The translations under genes and the position numbers were made by a program. Below the pieces are notes generated by a model. The model ran no database searches. It had not been told where the DNA came from and was given only the letters and a program-made list of their open reading frames with translations. DNA of 64,000 nt from Mangrovimicrobium sediminis (GTDB lineage: Bacteria; Pseudomonadota; Gammaproteobacteria; Pseudomonadales; Halieaceae), in NCBI RefSeq assembly GCF_004745945.1, contig NZ_SRLE01000012.1:62001-126000 (forward strand), given 5' to 3'. The number at the start of each line of letters is the position of its first letter. Position 1 is the stretch's first letter. Positions 7,418 through 15,508 of the stretch are shown piece after piece.

Positions 7418-8617
7418 ATGGACGAAGAGATACCCCGGTTGCGGCGCGAACTGCACGTCGTACCCTTTGACGGCGGGGCGCAAGCCTCGCGCTACCTGGT
7501 ACAGGTGGACCACCTCAACTACCTGGTGTCGCCAGCCCTCAAGCGCGTGCTCGACACCCTGCGCGCCCACCAGGAGCGTGGAGCGGGCAATGACCATGCC
7601 AGCGCGGAACTACGCGAGGCGGCGCGCCTGGCGCGGCAGCACCTGCCGCAGAGCCTGTTCGATGGCGCGGTGACCACACCCCGGCGCACACCCTTCGTGA
7701 TCAGCGCCCGTATCCTGTCCGCGCAGTTCCTCGCCCATATCGTCCCGCGCCTGGGCTGGTTGTTTTCGCCGCTGGTGGTCGCGGGCCTGCTGTTGCTCTG
7801 CCTGGTGCTGCACGTCGCCGTGTGGGGCGATGTCGTTCTCGCGCGCCTGCCGCCCGGTAGCGACGCCCTGCTGGCGGTGCTGCTATTGCTGGTTGGCATG
7901 TTGCTACACGAACTCGGCCATATCTGCGCCTGCCACCGCGGGGGTGGCGCCATCGGTGGCATCGGCGTGGGACTGTACCTGATCTTTCCCGTGTTTTACG
8001 CCGAGGTCACGGATGCCTGGCGCCTGCCCACTCGGGCGCGGGCGCGGGTCGACCTGGGCGGACTCTATTTCCAGGCGCTGTTTCTCGCTGTGGTCGATGT
8101 CGTGCTCCTGATGCGCGGCGGGCCGGTGGCCGCGGCGCTGTCCTGGCTGACCACCGTGACCATGTTGCACACGCTGAATCCCTTCCTGAAATTCGACGGT
8201 TACTGGCTGCTCAGCGATCTCACCGGCGTGGTCAACCTGCACGCGCGGGTCGGCGAGACCCTGCGCCGCCTGCTGCGGGTGGCGATGGGCCGCGCGCCGC
8301 TGGCCAGCCTGGGTGGGGAGGCGTCGCGCGTGCTGTTGCCCTATGCGCTGCTCAGCCTGGTGTTTGTCGCCGGCTTCTCCGCTTTCGTCCTCGGCCGCAT
8401 CGCGCTGTACCGCGAGACCCTGCCGCCGGCACTGGCGCAGTGGTGGCAGTCAATCCCGGTCGCCCCGAGACCGTTTGATCTCGCGCTGGTGCTGCTGGAC
8501 CTCGCCGGCCTGCTCGCGCTGCCCGCGCTGATGCTGCTGGCACTGCTTTTTTACCTGAACAGGATGGCCGGCTACTTCCGCCCGCGCCATCCGGACCCCG
8601 AGAGGAGGAGTTCATGA
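7418..8617 (+). CDS. PqqD-like/M50 membrane zinc metalloprotease of peptide-maturation type
   Basis: A 399-residue protein. Residues about 5-80 (IPRLRRELHVVPFDGG... YLVQVDHLNYLVSP) resemble the PqqD/RRE-like leader-binding fold found at the start of peptide-maturation M50 proteins. A hydrophobic body follows with HELGH at 164-168 (two zinc histidines and the catalytic Glu) and LNPFLKFDGYW at about 253-263, the NPxxxxDG motif supplying the third ligand. About seven further membrane segments follow. Relatives such as YydH-type proteases occur in RiPP clusters and act within the inner membrane. The ATG at 7418 has GGAG 6 bases upstream; a GTG at 7379 is an alternative start. It overlaps the next gene by ATGA. 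Confidence 0.8.
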   Translation: MDEEIPRLRRELHVVPFDGGAQASRYLVQVDHLNYLVSPALKRVLDTLRAHQERGAGNDHASAELREAARLARQHLPQSLFDGAVTTPRRTPFVISARILSAQFLAHIVPRLGWLFSPLVVAGLLLLCLVLHVAVWGDVVLARLPPGSDALLAVLLLLVGMLLHELGHICACHRGGGAIGGIGVGLYLIFPVFYAEVTDAWRLPTRARARVDLGGLYFQALFLAVVDVVLLMRGGPVAAALSWLTTVTMLHTLNPFLKFDGYWLLSDLTGVVNLHARVGETLRRLLRVAMGRAPLASLGGEASRVLLPYALLSLVFVAGFSAFVLGRIALYRETLPPALAQWWQSIPVAPRPFDLALVLLDLAGLLALPALMLLALLFYLNRMAGYFRPRHPDPERRSS

Positions 8618-9315
8618 AAGATATCGACAGGTATACCCATCAGCCCCTGCCCCCTGCGGCGCAGCCGTTGCAGGTCTCGGCACCGGTGTTGGTCATCGCA
8701 CCCTGGTTGCGCGATATCGCGTCGCTGGTTCACCGGGCGCGCTGCGAATCCACTGCGGTCGTGGTGGTCGATGGGCCGACCTTGCCCGACTGCGTGGCGG
8801 AACTGGAGGACGTCAGTGTCACCTCGCGGGCGAGCCTGCTCGCCACGGTGCGCTCGGAGGGTTGCCTCGCGCCCGATACCGCCTACCTGGTGTTCCCGGA
8901 GGGCTACCCCACGACCCTGCGCGCCGGCGTGGAAGTAGACTGCGCGGGCCAGCCCTATGTGTTTTCCGCGCTGCCCCTGTACCTGTGTACCCGCTTTCGG
9001 CCGCGCACCGTGCGCGTTACCCGCCGCGGGGAGCGCATGCAGTGGGAGGAACTGCCGGTCGGTCTGGATGTTCTCGCGGTGCAGCAGTGGATTTACCGGG
9101 ATCACGGCTGTGCGCTGCTGAAAATCGCGGAGGACGAACCCGCACGGGATCACCTGCGACGCCGCTCGCGACAGTGCACGGCCCAGTTCGACCTGCAGCA
9201 ACTGCTGCGCCTGGAGGCGGCCCTGCACCTGCTGCGGGCCAACGAGGGTCGCAGCGGCGGTGACTGGCGCGCGATCCAGGACCTGAAAAGCCGGCTCGGC
9301 AGGGCGTGCCAGTGA
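8614..9315 (+). CDS. Unknown protein in peptide cluster, possibly a degenerate acyltransferase fold
   Basis: A 233-residue soluble protein with a strong AGGAGGAG ribosome site, overlapping the preceding M50 gene (ATGA) and the following acyltransferase gene (GTGA). I do not recognise a family. The central stretch TAYLVFPEGYPTTLR, followed by PYVFSALPLYLCTRFRP, recalls the FPEG block of lysophospholipid acyltransferases and the matching region of the next gene. No HX4D/E catalytic motif is present, so it may be a non-catalytic partner or scaffold. The C-terminus (QFDLQQLLRLEAALHLLRAN) is helical. No signal peptide is visible. Its strict coupling to its neighbours says it acts with them. Confidence 0.7.
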   Translation: MKDIDRYTHQPLPPAAQPLQVSAPVLVIAPWLRDIASLVHRARCESTAVVVVDGPTLPDCVAELEDVSVTSRASLLATVRSEGCLAPDTAYLVFPEGYPTTLRAGVEVDCAGQPYVFSALPLYLCTRFRPRTVRVTRRGERMQWEELPVGLDVLAVQQWIYRDHGCALLKIAEDEPARDHLRRRSRQCTAQFDLQQLLRLEAALHLLRANEGRSGGDWRAIQDLKSRLGRACQ

Positions 9316-10271
9316 CGGCCTTTATCGGCGCGGGCCGCAACCTGCACCAGCGGGCGCTGGCGACGGCGGACCTGTGGCGCGCGGCGCAGGAGACGCAGGT
9401 GTTACGCGACAACCTCGCCCTGCTCGGCATCACTGGCTGGCACAGCCTGCTGGAGGCGTATCGCTTCTTCCTCTCCCGGCGCATGACGCTGGCGACCAAC
9501 GAGGCCCTGTTGCGCGCGCCGGCATCGCGTATCCGCCGGCACGTGGAGGCGCATGTCGCGATAGAATCCCGCGAGCACTGGCAAGCCTGTCGCGAGCATC
9601 GCGGGCCGCTGTTGATCGTCACTCCGCACTACGGCCCCTTCGCCCTCGGCCTGCTCAAGGTGTGCCTGGAACTGGGCAGCGAGCGGCGCGTAAACGCCTT
9701 CTACGACCCGCCGCAACGCAACCCGGGTACCGCCTGCTACGGCGAGATCCTGCGCAAGAGCTGTGATAATTTCAGGCCGATCTTCAACGACCGCCGCGGC
9801 GGCGTCCGCGCCCTACAGGCGCTGCGCAACGGCGAGGTGCTGACCATGATGCCGGACGTCTACGAGGTCAACGGCCAGTGCCTGCTGGTACCCTTTCTCT
9901 CCCAGCTGACCTACGCCATGTCGGGCACCGCCTTCCTTGCCCTCAAATCGGGGGCGCTCATCGTGCACGGGTATGTGGAGAGCAGCGACAGCGGCCGGGT
10001 GAGTATCCGTTTCGAGCAGCCGTATTTCATGCAGGTGACCGGGGACGACGACTACGATATCTATCGCCAGACCTCCCGCCTGTTGCATGCGCTGGAGGGG
10101 CAGCTGCGGCGCGCCCCGGCGCACTGGGTGTACCTGTCGCAGCTGCGCGGCCGCCTGGACGCGGGCCTTGCGCAAGTGGATGGTCCCGGCGCGCTGCGCC
10201 GGCTGGCAGGTCAGTTGGGACGTCACCTGGGTATCGAAACCCGCGAGGAGATCTTGTATGCCGAACATTGA
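9312..10271 (+). CDS. LpxL/HtrB-like acyltransferase-family protein with altered catalytic motif
   Basis: A 319-residue protein of the bacterial lipid A acyltransferase (LpxL/HtrB) superfamily. That family transfers an acyl chain from acyl-ACP at the inner membrane. Family blocks are seen: LLIVTPHYGPFALGLLKV, a Tyr-Asp-Pro segment resembling the family's R-rich loop, LRNGEVLTMMPDVYEVNG, and PFLSQLTYAMSGTAFLALKSGA. The usual HX4(D/E) is HYGPFA at 106-111, with Ala where the acidic residue normally sits. The enzyme is therefore either altered in mechanism or inactive. Its place in a peptide cluster suggests acylation of the peptide rather than lipid A. The GTG start overlaps the upstream stop (GTGA); GTG at 9306 is an alternative. 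Confidence 0.8.
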   Translation: MTAFIGAGRNLHQRALATADLWRAAQETQVLRDNLALLGITGWHSLLEAYRFFLSRRMTLATNEALLRAPASRIRRHVEAHVAIESREHWQACREHRGPLLIVTPHYGPFALGLLKVCLELGSERRVNAFYDPPQRNPGTACYGEILRKSCDNFRPIFNDRRGGVRALQALRNGEVLTMMPDVYEVNGQCLLVPFLSQLTYAMSGTAFLALKSGALIVHGYVESSDSGRVSIRFEQPYFMQVTGDDDYDIYRQTSRLLHALEGQLRRAPAHWVYLSQLRGRLDAGLAQVDGPGALRRLAGQLGRHLGIETREEILYAEH

Positions 10272-11340
10272 GTGTTGTGGGCGCCGGCTGCGGGGCGGGT
10301 GCCTGGCTGCGCTGGCGCTGCTGGCGGCCCTGCTTGCGGGCTGTACCACCGTGCATATCGACGAGGCGATGATGCTGCAGGACCGCCGCCAGGAACTGCT
10401 GTACCGGGTGGCCCTGCACGGGCCGGCGACCTCCGCACAACTCGCGCAGGAGGCCGCCTATCCGTTGGCCGACGTGGAGCGGGAACTGGCGCAACTGGCG
10501 CGGGACGAGTACGTGCAACAGCGAGGTGATCGCTGGGATGTCGGCCCCGCCTACCCGCCCGGGGGGCTGGAATACACCGAGGCGGTGCGGGGATTCGATG
10601 CCGAGGCATTGCGGCAGCGCCAGCCGGGGCACCGCTTCGTCCTCTACCGCCTCGACCCGCCGGCGCTGCAGGTCGCGGCGTTCCTCGCCGAGGACCCGGA
10701 CACCACCCTGCTGCTGTTCGGCGGCAACGGCTTTCATCTCATACCCGATGTCACCGAGAGCGAAAAGCTGCTCGCGCCAGGGCGGAACCTGTTCGCAATG
10801 GACTATCCCGGCATGGGCGGCAGCGCCGGGGAAACGCGCATCGAGGAGCTGCGCGCGGCGGCGCAGCGCTTTTTCGAGCACGTGACCGGCCTGGATGCGG
10901 TGCGCGGCACGCGCATCGTGGTCTACGGTTTTTCCATCGGCGGCTTCGTCGCCAGCGAAATCGCCGCCAGCTACCCGGTGGATGGTCTGATCCTCGATTC
11001 AACAGCGCCGGACATCCAGGCCTGGGTGGACGCCAACGTGCCCTGGTATGCCCGGGCCCTGGTCGACGTGGATATCGCCCCGCCCCTGCGCACGGTGAGC
11101 AACACGCGGCAACTGGCGACCATAGCCTGCCCTGTGCTGTTCCTGGTCGGGGGGCGCGACAGGGTCACGCCGCCGCGGTTCGGCCGGGAGTTGGCGCAGT
11201 CCGCACTCGCCGCGCCCTGGACAGACGTGGTGGAACTGGCACAGGCGGAACACGGTGGCAGCAGCGATGACCCGCGCTTTGCCGCGGTCGTCGACGGCTT
11301 TATTGCCCGTCTGGCGGCAGCGGAGACAGCGCGTCGCTGA
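10258..11340 (+). CDS. Alpha/beta hydrolase lipoprotein with a winged-helix-like segment
   Basis: A 360-residue protein with a signal peptide ending in a lipobox LLAGC (Cys29). Residues about 42-95 (RRQELLYRVALHGPATSAQL, ADVERELAQLARDEYVQQRG) look like a small winged helix. An alpha/beta hydrolase domain follows: LLLFGGNG at the oxyanion side, MDYPGMGGSAG, the nucleophile elbow GFSIGG (Ser226), then LVGGRDRVTP (Asp) and AEHGG (His). It probably acts at the periplasmic face of a membrane as an esterase, thioesterase or acyl-peptide hydrolase. GAGGAG precedes the ATG, and it overlaps the acyltransferase gene by 14 bases. The 3' end overlaps the convergent GNAT gene by 41 bases. Confidence 0.85.
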   Translation: MPNIECCGRRLRGGCLAALALLAALLAGCTTVHIDEAMMLQDRRQELLYRVALHGPATSAQLAQEAAYPLADVERELAQLARDEYVQQRGDRWDVGPAYPPGGLEYTEAVRGFDAEALRQRQPGHRFVLYRLDPPALQVAAFLAEDPDTTLLLFGGNGFHLIPDVTESEKLLAPGRNLFAMDYPGMGGSAGETRIEELRAAAQRFFEHVTGLDAVRGTRIVVYGFSIGGFVASEIAASYPVDGLILDSTAPDIQAWVDANVPWYARALVDVDIAPPLRTVSNTRQLATIACPVLFLVGGRDRVTPPRFGRELAQSALAAPWTDVVELAQAEHGGSSDDPRFAAVVDGFIARLAAAETARR

Positions 11341-11836
11341 TCGGGTCCATCCACGCGTCGTTGAGCAGTGCCCAGCGCTCGTGGTCGCGCCAGCCGCGAT
11401 TGCCCACGTTGAGGTAGTGCCGGGAAAAGCCCTCGCGCACGAAACCGGCACCGGCGGCGAGGCGCAGGGACGCGGTATTCTCCGGTTGGATGTTGGCTTC
11501 GAGCCGGTGCAGCTTGAGCACGGAGAAGGCCTCGCGGATAAGCAGGGACATGCCAGTGCGCATGTAACCCTTGCCCTGGTGTGGCGCGAAGGCCTCGTAG
11601 CCGAGGTAGGCGGACTGGAAATAGCCGCGCACGATACCCGAGAGGTGGAAGGTGCCGAGCAGTTCGCGCTCCCCGTCGGGGCACAGGAAATAGCGGTGCG
11701 GATCGCTCAGGTAGCTGTCCAGGTCCGCCGGCGGATAGGTCCAGGGTCGGTGCAGGTCGGCACTGCGGGCGTAGGCCTCGCGCACCGCCTCGCGATCCTC
11801 CGGCGTGGCCTGTCGCAGGCTCAGCGTGGGTGTCAT
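11300..11836 (-). CDS. GNAT N-acetyltransferase (RimJ/RimL type)
   Basis: A 178-residue GNAT acetyltransferase, likely acting on protein N-termini or small amines with acetyl-CoA. The N-terminal LSLRQATPEDREAVREAYARS is the typical first strand and helix. The acetyl-CoA loop is represented by APHQGKGYMRTGM (Q-x-K-G-Y pattern), followed by HRLEANIQPENTASLRLAAG and GFVREGFSRHYLNVGNRGW, which are RimJ/RimL hallmarks. The ATG at 11836 begins directly before that domain. Its 3' end overlaps the convergent lipoprotein hydrolase gene. It may be independent of the peptide cluster because it is on the opposite strand. Confidence 0.9.
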   Translation of the reverse strand: MTPTLSLRQATPEDREAVREAYARSADLHRPWTYPPADLDSYLSDPHRYFLCPDGERELLGTFHLSGIVRGYFQSAYLGYEAFAPHQGKGYMRTGMSLLIREAFSVLKLHRLEANIQPENTASLRLAAGAGFVREGFSRHYLNVGNRGWRDHERWALLNDAWMDPISDALSPLPPDGQ

Positions 11837-11858
11837 GCGCCGGCTGCTCGCGAACGCT

Positions 11859-14012
11859 TCAGGCCAGGCGCAGCGGCAGGCTGCGCAGGCGCTGTCCGGT
11901 GGCGGCGAAGATTGCGTTGGCCAGTGCCGGGGCGGCGGGTGGGGTGCCGGGTTCGCCAACGCCGGTGGGCGGCGCGTCGGAGTCGATGATGGCCACTTCG
12001 ATGGGCGGCACCTCGTGCATGCGCAGGATCTCGTAGTCGTGGAAATTGCCCTGCTGCACGGCGCCGTCGACAAAGGTGATCTCGCCCTTGAGCGCGGCGG
12101 TGAGGCCGAACACGATGCCGCTTTCCATCTGCGCGCGGACGATGTCCGGGTTGACGGCGGTGCCGCAGTCCACCGCGCAGTAGACCTTTTCGAGTTTCGG
12201 CTGGCCGTCGCTCAGGGAAATTTCCACCACCTCGGCGACCACCGACTCGAAGGAGGCGTGCACCGCCACACCCTGGAAGTGGCCGGCGGGCGCCGCGCCC
12301 CAGCCGGCCAGCGTGGCCACCGCGTCGAGCACCCGGCGCTGCGGGCTGTCGGCCGCCAGGTGGCGGCGGCGGAAGGCCAACGGGTCTTCGCCCGCCGCGT
12401 GGGCCAGTTCGTCGACGAAACACTCGACCACGAAGGCGTTGAAACTGTGCCCGACCGACCGCCAGAAGCCCAGGCGCACCGGGGTCTCGACATTGCAGTA
12501 GCTGACGCGCACATGGTCGAAGGCGTAGGGCAGCTCCTTCGCCCCCTCCACCGAGGAGCCGTCGCGATCGCCGAGCAGGCCGGCGCCGAAGCGAATGAGT
12601 CCGTCCGGAATCCAGCCCGGCAGCAGGCCCGGGGCGATGGACGCGGCCGCGGACTGCATGACGCTGGGCCCGGCGATGCGGTGCTCCCAGCCCAAGACGT
12701 GGCCGCCGTCCAGCCGGGCGCGCAACTGCGAACGCGAGGCCGGGCGGTAGAAGTCGTGGCGCGTGTCGTCCTCGCGGCTCCACACCAGCTTGACCGGGCC
12801 GTCGATGGCGCGGGCGATCTGCGCCGCCTCGAACACGTTGTCGGCGAACGCGCGGCGGCCGAAGCCGCCGCCGAGGAACTGGTTGTGGACCACGATGCGC
12901 TCTTCATCGATACCCAGGCCCAGCGCGGCGAAACTGCGCGCGAGGTCCGGCGCCTGGGTGCCCACCCAGACCTCGGCGCCATCGCCATCCGGTACCAGCG
13001 TGCAATTGAGCGGCTCCATCGCCGCGTGGGCGAGAAACGGCACCGAGTACTCGGCCTCCAGCAGCGCACCGGCGTTCTCCGGCGGCGGCGCGCCGTCCTC
13101 GCGCACCTCGCGAAAATCCCCGTCGCGGAAGGCCGCGCGCAGGGCGTCGTCGATGCGCTGGCTGTCCACCAGCTCGGAGGAGCTGGCCTCCCAGCGAACC
13201 TCGACGGCCTCGGCCGCCTTGCGCGCGCGCCAGTAGTTGCCGGCGACGACGGCCACGCCGCCATCCACCGCGACCACCGCGAGTACGCCGGGCATGGCCC
13301 GCGCCGCGTCCGCGCTGAAACCGGTCATCCGGCCGTGGGCCACCGGCGGCCGCACCATGACGGCCAAGGGCACGCCCGGCGGACCCGCATCGATGCCGTA
13401 GCGCGCGCTGCCGTCGACCTTGCTCGCGCTGTCCAGGCGGTCGTCGAAGCGACCGACCAGGGTAAAGTCTGCCGCGGCCTTGAGCGGCGGATCCTCAGGC
13501 ACCGGGAAGCCGGCCGCCTCGTCGGCCAGTTCCGCGAAGCTGAAGTCGACGCCGCCGTCGGTGTCGCGCACCCGGCCCTCCACGCAGGCCAGCGCCGCGT
13601 ACGGTTTGCCACTGCGCGCGCTTGCGGCGCGCAATAGCATGTCCCGCGCACTGGCGCCGGTGCGGCGCAGCATCGTGTAGTTCACCCGCAGCGAGGTGCT
13701 GCCGCCGGTGATCTGCATGTGGAAATCCGGGTCCTTGAAGGCCGGGTCGACCGGAGCGAACTGGAAGTCGATGGCCTCGGGAAGGACGCCCAGTTCCTCA
13801 GCCACCACGGTGCAAAAACCGGTAACCACGCCCTGTCCCATCTCCGCCTTGTGGATCTGCAGGGCGATGGCGCCGGTGGGGCTGATGCGCAGGAAAGCGT
13901 TGGGGCGCAACTCGTCCGGACCCTGCGCGCGGGAGTGCAGGGTGAAGCCCAGGCACAGGCCGCCCCCGGTCGCGGACAGGTTGCGGATGAACGCGCGTCG
14001 GGTGAGGCTCAT
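11859..14012 (-). CDS. Molybdopterin-binding oxidoreductase large subunit (IorB-like), Tat-exported
   Basis: A 717-residue xanthine-dehydrogenase-family large subunit of the isoquinoline 1-oxidoreductase beta/aldehyde dehydrogenase type. The N-terminus has a twin-arginine motif [10 protein letters not shown] followed by a hydrophobic stretch, so it should be exported folded with its cofactor. Two aldehyde-oxidase-type halves are visible, with [11 protein letters not shown] near residue 55, [12 protein letters not shown] in the middle and [19 protein letters not shown] near the C-terminus. The last contains the conserved Glu that serves as catalytic base. It overlaps the 2Fe-2S subunit gene by ATGA. 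The natural substrate (aldehyde or N-heterocycle) cannot be read from sequence. Confidence 0.92.
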   Translation of the reverse strand: MSLTRRAFIRNLSATGGGLCLGFTLHSRAQGPDELRPNAFLRISPTGAIALQIHKAEMGQGVVTGFCTVVAEELGVLPEAIDFQFAPVDPAFKDPDFHMQITGGSTSLRVNYTMLRRTGASARDMLLRAASARSGKPYAALACVEGRVRDTDGGVDFSFAELADEAAGFPVPEDPPLKAAADFTLVGRFDDRLDSASKVDGSARYGIDAGPPGVPLAVMVRPPVAHGRMTGFSADAARAMPGVLAVVAVDGGVAVVAGNYWRARKAAEAVEVRWEASSSELVDSQRIDDALRAAFRDGDFREVREDGAPPPENAGALLEAEYSVPFLAHAAMEPLNCTLVPDGDGAEVWVGTQAPDLARSFAALGLGIDEERIVVHNQFLGGGFGRRAFADNVFEAAQIARAIDGPVKLVWSREDDTRHDFYRPASRSQLRARLDGGHVLGWEHRIAGPSVMQSAAASIAPGLLPGWIPDGLIRFGAGLLGDRDGSSVEGAKELPYAFDHVRVSYCNVETPVRLGFWRSVGHSFNAFVVECFVDELAHAAGEDPLAFRRRHLAADSPQRRVLDAVATLAGWGAAPAGHFQGVAVHASFESVVAEVVEISLSDGQPKLEKVYCAVDCGTAVNPDIVRAQMESGIVFGLTAALKGEITFVDGAVQQGNFHDYEILRMHEVPPIEVAIIDSDAPPTGVGEPGTPPAAPALANAIFAATGQRLRSLPLRLA

Positions 14013-14500
14013 TGGCCGGCTTCCCCGTCCGGTTCCCACAACTCCACGGCGGCGCGGCGGATCGCCCGGCGGATGCGGTCGTAGGTGCCGCAGCGGCACA
14101 GGATGCCGGACATGGCGCTGTCGATGTCCGCGTCGCTGGGTTGGCCCTGGTCGGCGAGCAGGGCGGCGGCGGTCATGATCTGGCCGGACTGGCAGTAGCC
14201 GCACTGGGGCACGCCCTCGGAGACCCAGGCGCGCTGCAGCGGGTGCTGGCCGTCCTGGGCCAGGCCCTCGATGGTGGTGATGGCGCGTCCGGCTACCGCC
14301 GCAATCGGCAGCAGGCAGCTGCGCGCGGGGGTGCCGTCCAGGTGTACCGTGCAGGCGCCGCACAGGCCCATGCCGCAGCCGAACTTGGTGCCGGTGAGGC
14401 CGAGCAGGTCGCGCAGCACCCACAACAGCGGGGTGTCTTCTTCGACAGTGACCTGTCGGCTGCGGCCGTTCAACAGCAGTTCATAGGTGACGGGTTGCAC
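14009..14500 (-). CDS. 2Fe-2S subunit of molybdenum hydroxylase (IorA-like)
   Basis: A 163-residue electron-transfer subunit with two iron-sulfur clusters. The plant-type cluster is held by [22 protein letters not shown] at about 42-63. The second, four-helix cluster is held by [11 protein letters not shown] and [15 protein letters not shown]. It passes electrons from the molybdenum site of the adjacent large subunit to an external acceptor. It has no Tat signal of its own and would travel with the large subunit. It is the first gene of the two-gene unit. A cytochrome partner, common in such three-subunit enzymes, is not adjacent. Confidence 0.93.
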   Translation of the reverse strand: MQPVTYELLLNGRSRQVTVEEDTPLLWVLRDLLGLTGTKFGCGMGLCGACTVHLDGTPARSCLLPIAAVAGRAITTIEGLAQDGQHPLQRAWVSEGVPQCGYCQSGQIMTAAALLADQGQPSDADIDSAMSGILCRCGTYDRIRRAIRRAAVELWEPDGEAGQ

Positions 14501-14634
14501 GCGAGAGTTCCGGGAAACGGGTTAGCCTGATGATACCGCCTTCGCCGAGTCGCTGTCAGGACAATGCCGGCGATCGCTGGCACTTCCGCTGCGGTGCGCG
14601 AAAACGTCGGCGCTTGTGTGCGAAGGCAGCGCGC

Positions 14635-14665
14635 ACAAAAAAGCCCGCCGGTTGAGGGCGGGCTT
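14635..14665 (-). terminator. Intrinsic terminator of the PEP-CTERM-like gene
   Basis: On the minus strand AAGCCCGCC-N7-GGCGGGCTT is followed by TTTTTTGTGC. It lies 22 bases after the stop codon at 14687. Confidence 0.85.
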
Positions 14666-14686
14666 GGCGGTGCTGCTATTGCCGGC

Positions 14687-15304
14687 TCAGGCGCGGCGCA
14701 GACGCCTCGCGCCGAGGCCGAACACGCCCAGCGAGGTGAGCAGCAGGCCGGCCAGGGGCAGGGCAGGTACCTCTTCGACGACAGCCCCGGCTCCGGCGGC
14801 GATGGGGGTATTCGGGGTGGACTCGTAGGCCCAGCCGTTGATGGTCTGGTTGCTCGAGCCTTCGGTGATGCTCACCCAGCCGTAGTGCCACTCGCCGCCT
14901 ATCTGGAAGCGCACGCCGAAGATACCGGTCTGGCCCGTGCTAAGGACACCGTCGTAGTCGGTGGTGCCCACGTATTCGTTGTCGGAATTTTCCGTGTCCC
15001 AGTCGCTTGAGGGGCCAATGGCTGCGCCGGGCGCGAAGACCATGCCGCCTTCCGTGCCGGAGATGATCGCCATGTCGCCCGGCGAGCTGAAGTGAAAGTC
15101 GCCGTGGTCGGTGAGGTAGAATTCGCCGATCCCGCCCACGCTGCTGGTGCCGATGGCGGAGGACTGCATGTCCCAGTAGACGTCGTCGTTCTGGCTGAAA
15201 GTCCCCGAGCCAGCGGGCGAGAAATACATCACTGCGGCCTGAGCAGTGGCGGTTGCAAATACGAGTGCGGCGGCGCCACAGGCCGCTATCCAATTCTTAT
15301 TCAT
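14687..15304 (-). CDS. Secreted protein with PEP-CTERM-like sorting tail
   Basis: A 205-residue protein with an N-terminal signal peptide (about 1-23, ending AQAA). The beta-rich Gly/Ser/Asp/Thr-rich body has few lysines. The C-terminus is VPALPLAGLLLTSLGVFGLG then ARRLRRA. That tail is a short proline motif, a hydrophobic helix and a basic end, the tripartite pattern of PEP-CTERM/VPxxP sorting signals that exosortase-type systems recognise. The body resembles other PEP-CTERM surface proteins (VRFQIGGEWHYGWVSI) but has no known function. No exosortase is in the window. A strong terminator follows the gene. Confidence 0.85.
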   Translation of the reverse strand: MNKNWIAACGAAALVFATATAQAAVMYFSPAGSGTFSQNDDVYWDMQSSAIGTSSVGGIGEFYLTDHGDFHFSSPGDMAIISGTEGGMVFAPGAAIGPSSDWDTENSDNEYVGTTDYDGVLSTGQTGIFGVRFQIGGEWHYGWVSITEGSSNQTINGWAYESTPNTPIAAGAGAVVEEVPALPLAGLLLTSLGVFGLGARRLRRA

Positions 15305-15508
15305 GTGTGTTCCCCTGTTGGTCTTGTGCCGCCGGTGCCCGATGCCTTCCGCGCGCCAGCTTGCCCCGATCTCATTGTATGCGTCGCTGGGACGCTCCCA
15401 AAAAATACCACACCTCTCTATTATTGGGAAATTTCCGGGCCGTTTTTCAGGGAACGGGGCTGCGCCAGCGTTCAGCTGACGCGTGGCTCGTTCGGCTGGA
15501 GCACGGCT

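Noticed and set aside
11805-13637. 610-codon plus-strand frame opposite the molybdenum hydroxylase large subunit
   Set aside because: Its composition (His/Gln/Val/Gly-rich, no family blocks) is that of an antisense frame, while the minus strand carries a complete IorB-like protein with Tat signal and catalytic Glu.
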